Part shown: positions 15,373-16,020 of the stretch, piece after piece
How the letters are laid out: each line of letters begins with the position of its first letter
Position numbering within the stretch: the first letter of the stretch is position 1
Assembly (NCBI GenBank): GCA_938084875.1
Contig: CALKFX010000070.1
Coordinates: 1-16,020 of the forward strand
From: an uncultured Flavobacteriales bacterium
GTDB lineage: Bacteria > Bacteroidota > Bacteroidia > Flavobacteriales_D > Parvicellaceae
DNA length: 16,020 nucleotides
Direction of reading: 5' to 3'
Notes under the pieces: model-generated
Told to the model about the DNA's origin: nothing
Databases searched by the model: none
What the model saw: the letters and a program-made list of their open reading frames with translations, nothing else
Position numbers and translations under genes: made by a program

Positions 15373-16020
15373 TTAGACATTAAATCTAAAATGCATTACA
15401 TCTCCGTCATTTACCACATATTCTTTTCCTTGAATCATTAACTTACCTGCTTCTTTGACAGAACTTTCAGAACCATACTCGACAAAATCACTAAACTTAA
15501 TTACTTCAGCTTTAATAAACCCCTTTTCAAAATCTGTATGAATTACACCTGCAGCTTGAGGGGCAGTCATGCCTTTTTTAATGGTCCATGCCCTTACTTC
15601 TTTTTCTCCTGCAGTAAAGTAAGTCTGCAAGTTTAATAAAGAATATGCGTTTTTTATAAGCTTACTTACCCCAGCTTCTTCAAGCCCTAGATCGTCTAAA
15701 AACATTTTTCTCTCCTCAAAATTATCTAGCTCAGCTATGTCTGACTCAATTCCTGCTCCCAAAACTAATATTTCAGCATTTTCATTGGCAACTAATTCTT
15801 TAACATTATCTACATGCAGATTTCCATTAATTACAGAACTTTCATCCACATTACAAACATAAATAACTGGTTTTGCTGTTATAAGTTGTAATTCATCTAA
15901 AAACTTAAATAAACCTTCATCTATATCCAAAGATCTGATTGAATTCCCAGAAACAAGATGATCTCTTGCCTGCGTGTAGACTTTATAAATTTTCTCAGAT
16001 TCCTTATCACCAGATTTAGC
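15373..16020 (-). CDS. ychF: Redox-regulated ATPase YchF/OLA1, C-terminal part (cut by right window edge)
   Basis: The last 215 codons of a gene that enters from beyond the right edge. The frame is open to base 16020, so the true start is outside. The visible part begins in the helical linker region (AKSGDKESEK), then LQLITAKPVIYVCNVDESS, in which NVDE is the altered G4 motif (NxxE instead of NKxD) that gives YchF/OLA1 its ATP over GTP preference. The TGS domain closes the protein, with KGMTAPQAAGVIHTDFEKGF, VEYGSE, KEAGK and the final DGDVMHFRFNV, the characteristic YchF C-terminus. YchF is a ribosome-associated Obg-type ATPase tied to stress and translation control. The P-loop is not in view. 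A TTG at 15930 lies inside the gene and is not a start. porQ follows 33 bases downstream. Confidence 0.95.
   Translation of the reverse strand, partial: AKSGDKESEKIYKVYTQARDHLVSGNSIRSLDIDEGLFKFLDELQLITAKPVIYVCNVDESSVINGNLHVDNVKELVANENAEILVLGAGIESDIAELDNFEERKMFLDDLGLEEAGVSKLIKNAYSLLNLQTYFTAGEKEVRAWTIKKGMTAPQAAGVIHTDFEKGFIKAEVIKFSDFVEYGSESSVKEAGKLMIQGKEYVVNDGDVMHFRFNV

Noticed and set aside
15928..15930. TTG as the start of a 185-residue protein
   Set aside because: The frame continues upstream to the window edge with YchF-like sequence, so this is an internal leucine codon of a truncated gene.
1..16020. tRNA genes, CRISPR arrays, insertion sequences, toxin-antitoxin or defence genes
   Set aside because: Gaps are too short and none shows cloverleaf arms, spaced identical repeats or transposase-like frames. 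All long frames belong to core or surface-related families.

Overview
The window is AT-rich bacterial chromosome (about 30% G+C by eye), almost fully coding, with no mobile elements, CRISPR arrays, rRNA or recognisable tRNA genes. It looks like a member of the Bacteroidota, most likely a marine-type Flavobacteriales. The reasons are gliding-motility genes gldF and gldG, a type IX secretion protein PorQ, several TAnnTTTG-like -7 elements, and the general lack of Shine-Dalgarno sequences before starts. The largest non-coding gap is 154 bases, so there is no long gene-free stretch.

Layout. Positions 1-3706 (minus strand) read pabA/trpG-like glutamine amidotransferase, then valS, then the N-terminal part of a GT4 glycosyltransferase cut by the left edge. 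From 3783 (plus strand) come an LpxL/HtrB-type lipid A acyltransferase and a short tail-less SSB. A hairpin terminator follows SSB and sits at its junction with a convergent pair of minus-strand glycosyltransferases (a GT2 with membrane anchors, overlapping by 8 bases a GT4). From 7377 (plus strand) runs a tight unit of gldF, gldG and a lipoprotein overlapping gldG, then dnaN. dnaN meets ornithine aminotransferase rocD tail to tail, sharing a TTAA. rocD is divergent from ttcA (tRNA 2-thiocytidine synthetase), which overlaps tail to tail by 12 bases with porQ. porQ lies just downstream of ychF, whose 5' part is off the right edge.

How they work together. Most genes are core housekeeping: translation (valS, ttcA, ychF), replication (dnaN, ssb), folate or tryptophan synthesis (pabA) and arginine/ornithine metabolism (rocD). 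The lineage-specific layer is the cell surface: LpxL and three glycosyltransferases for lipid A, polysaccharide or glycolipid, GldF/GldG for an ABC transporter linked to gliding, and PorQ for type IX secretion.

I do not see a clearly new system. The best candidate for something under-described is the lipoprotein translationally coupled to gldG, together with a GldG that appears to carry a lineage-specific insertion.
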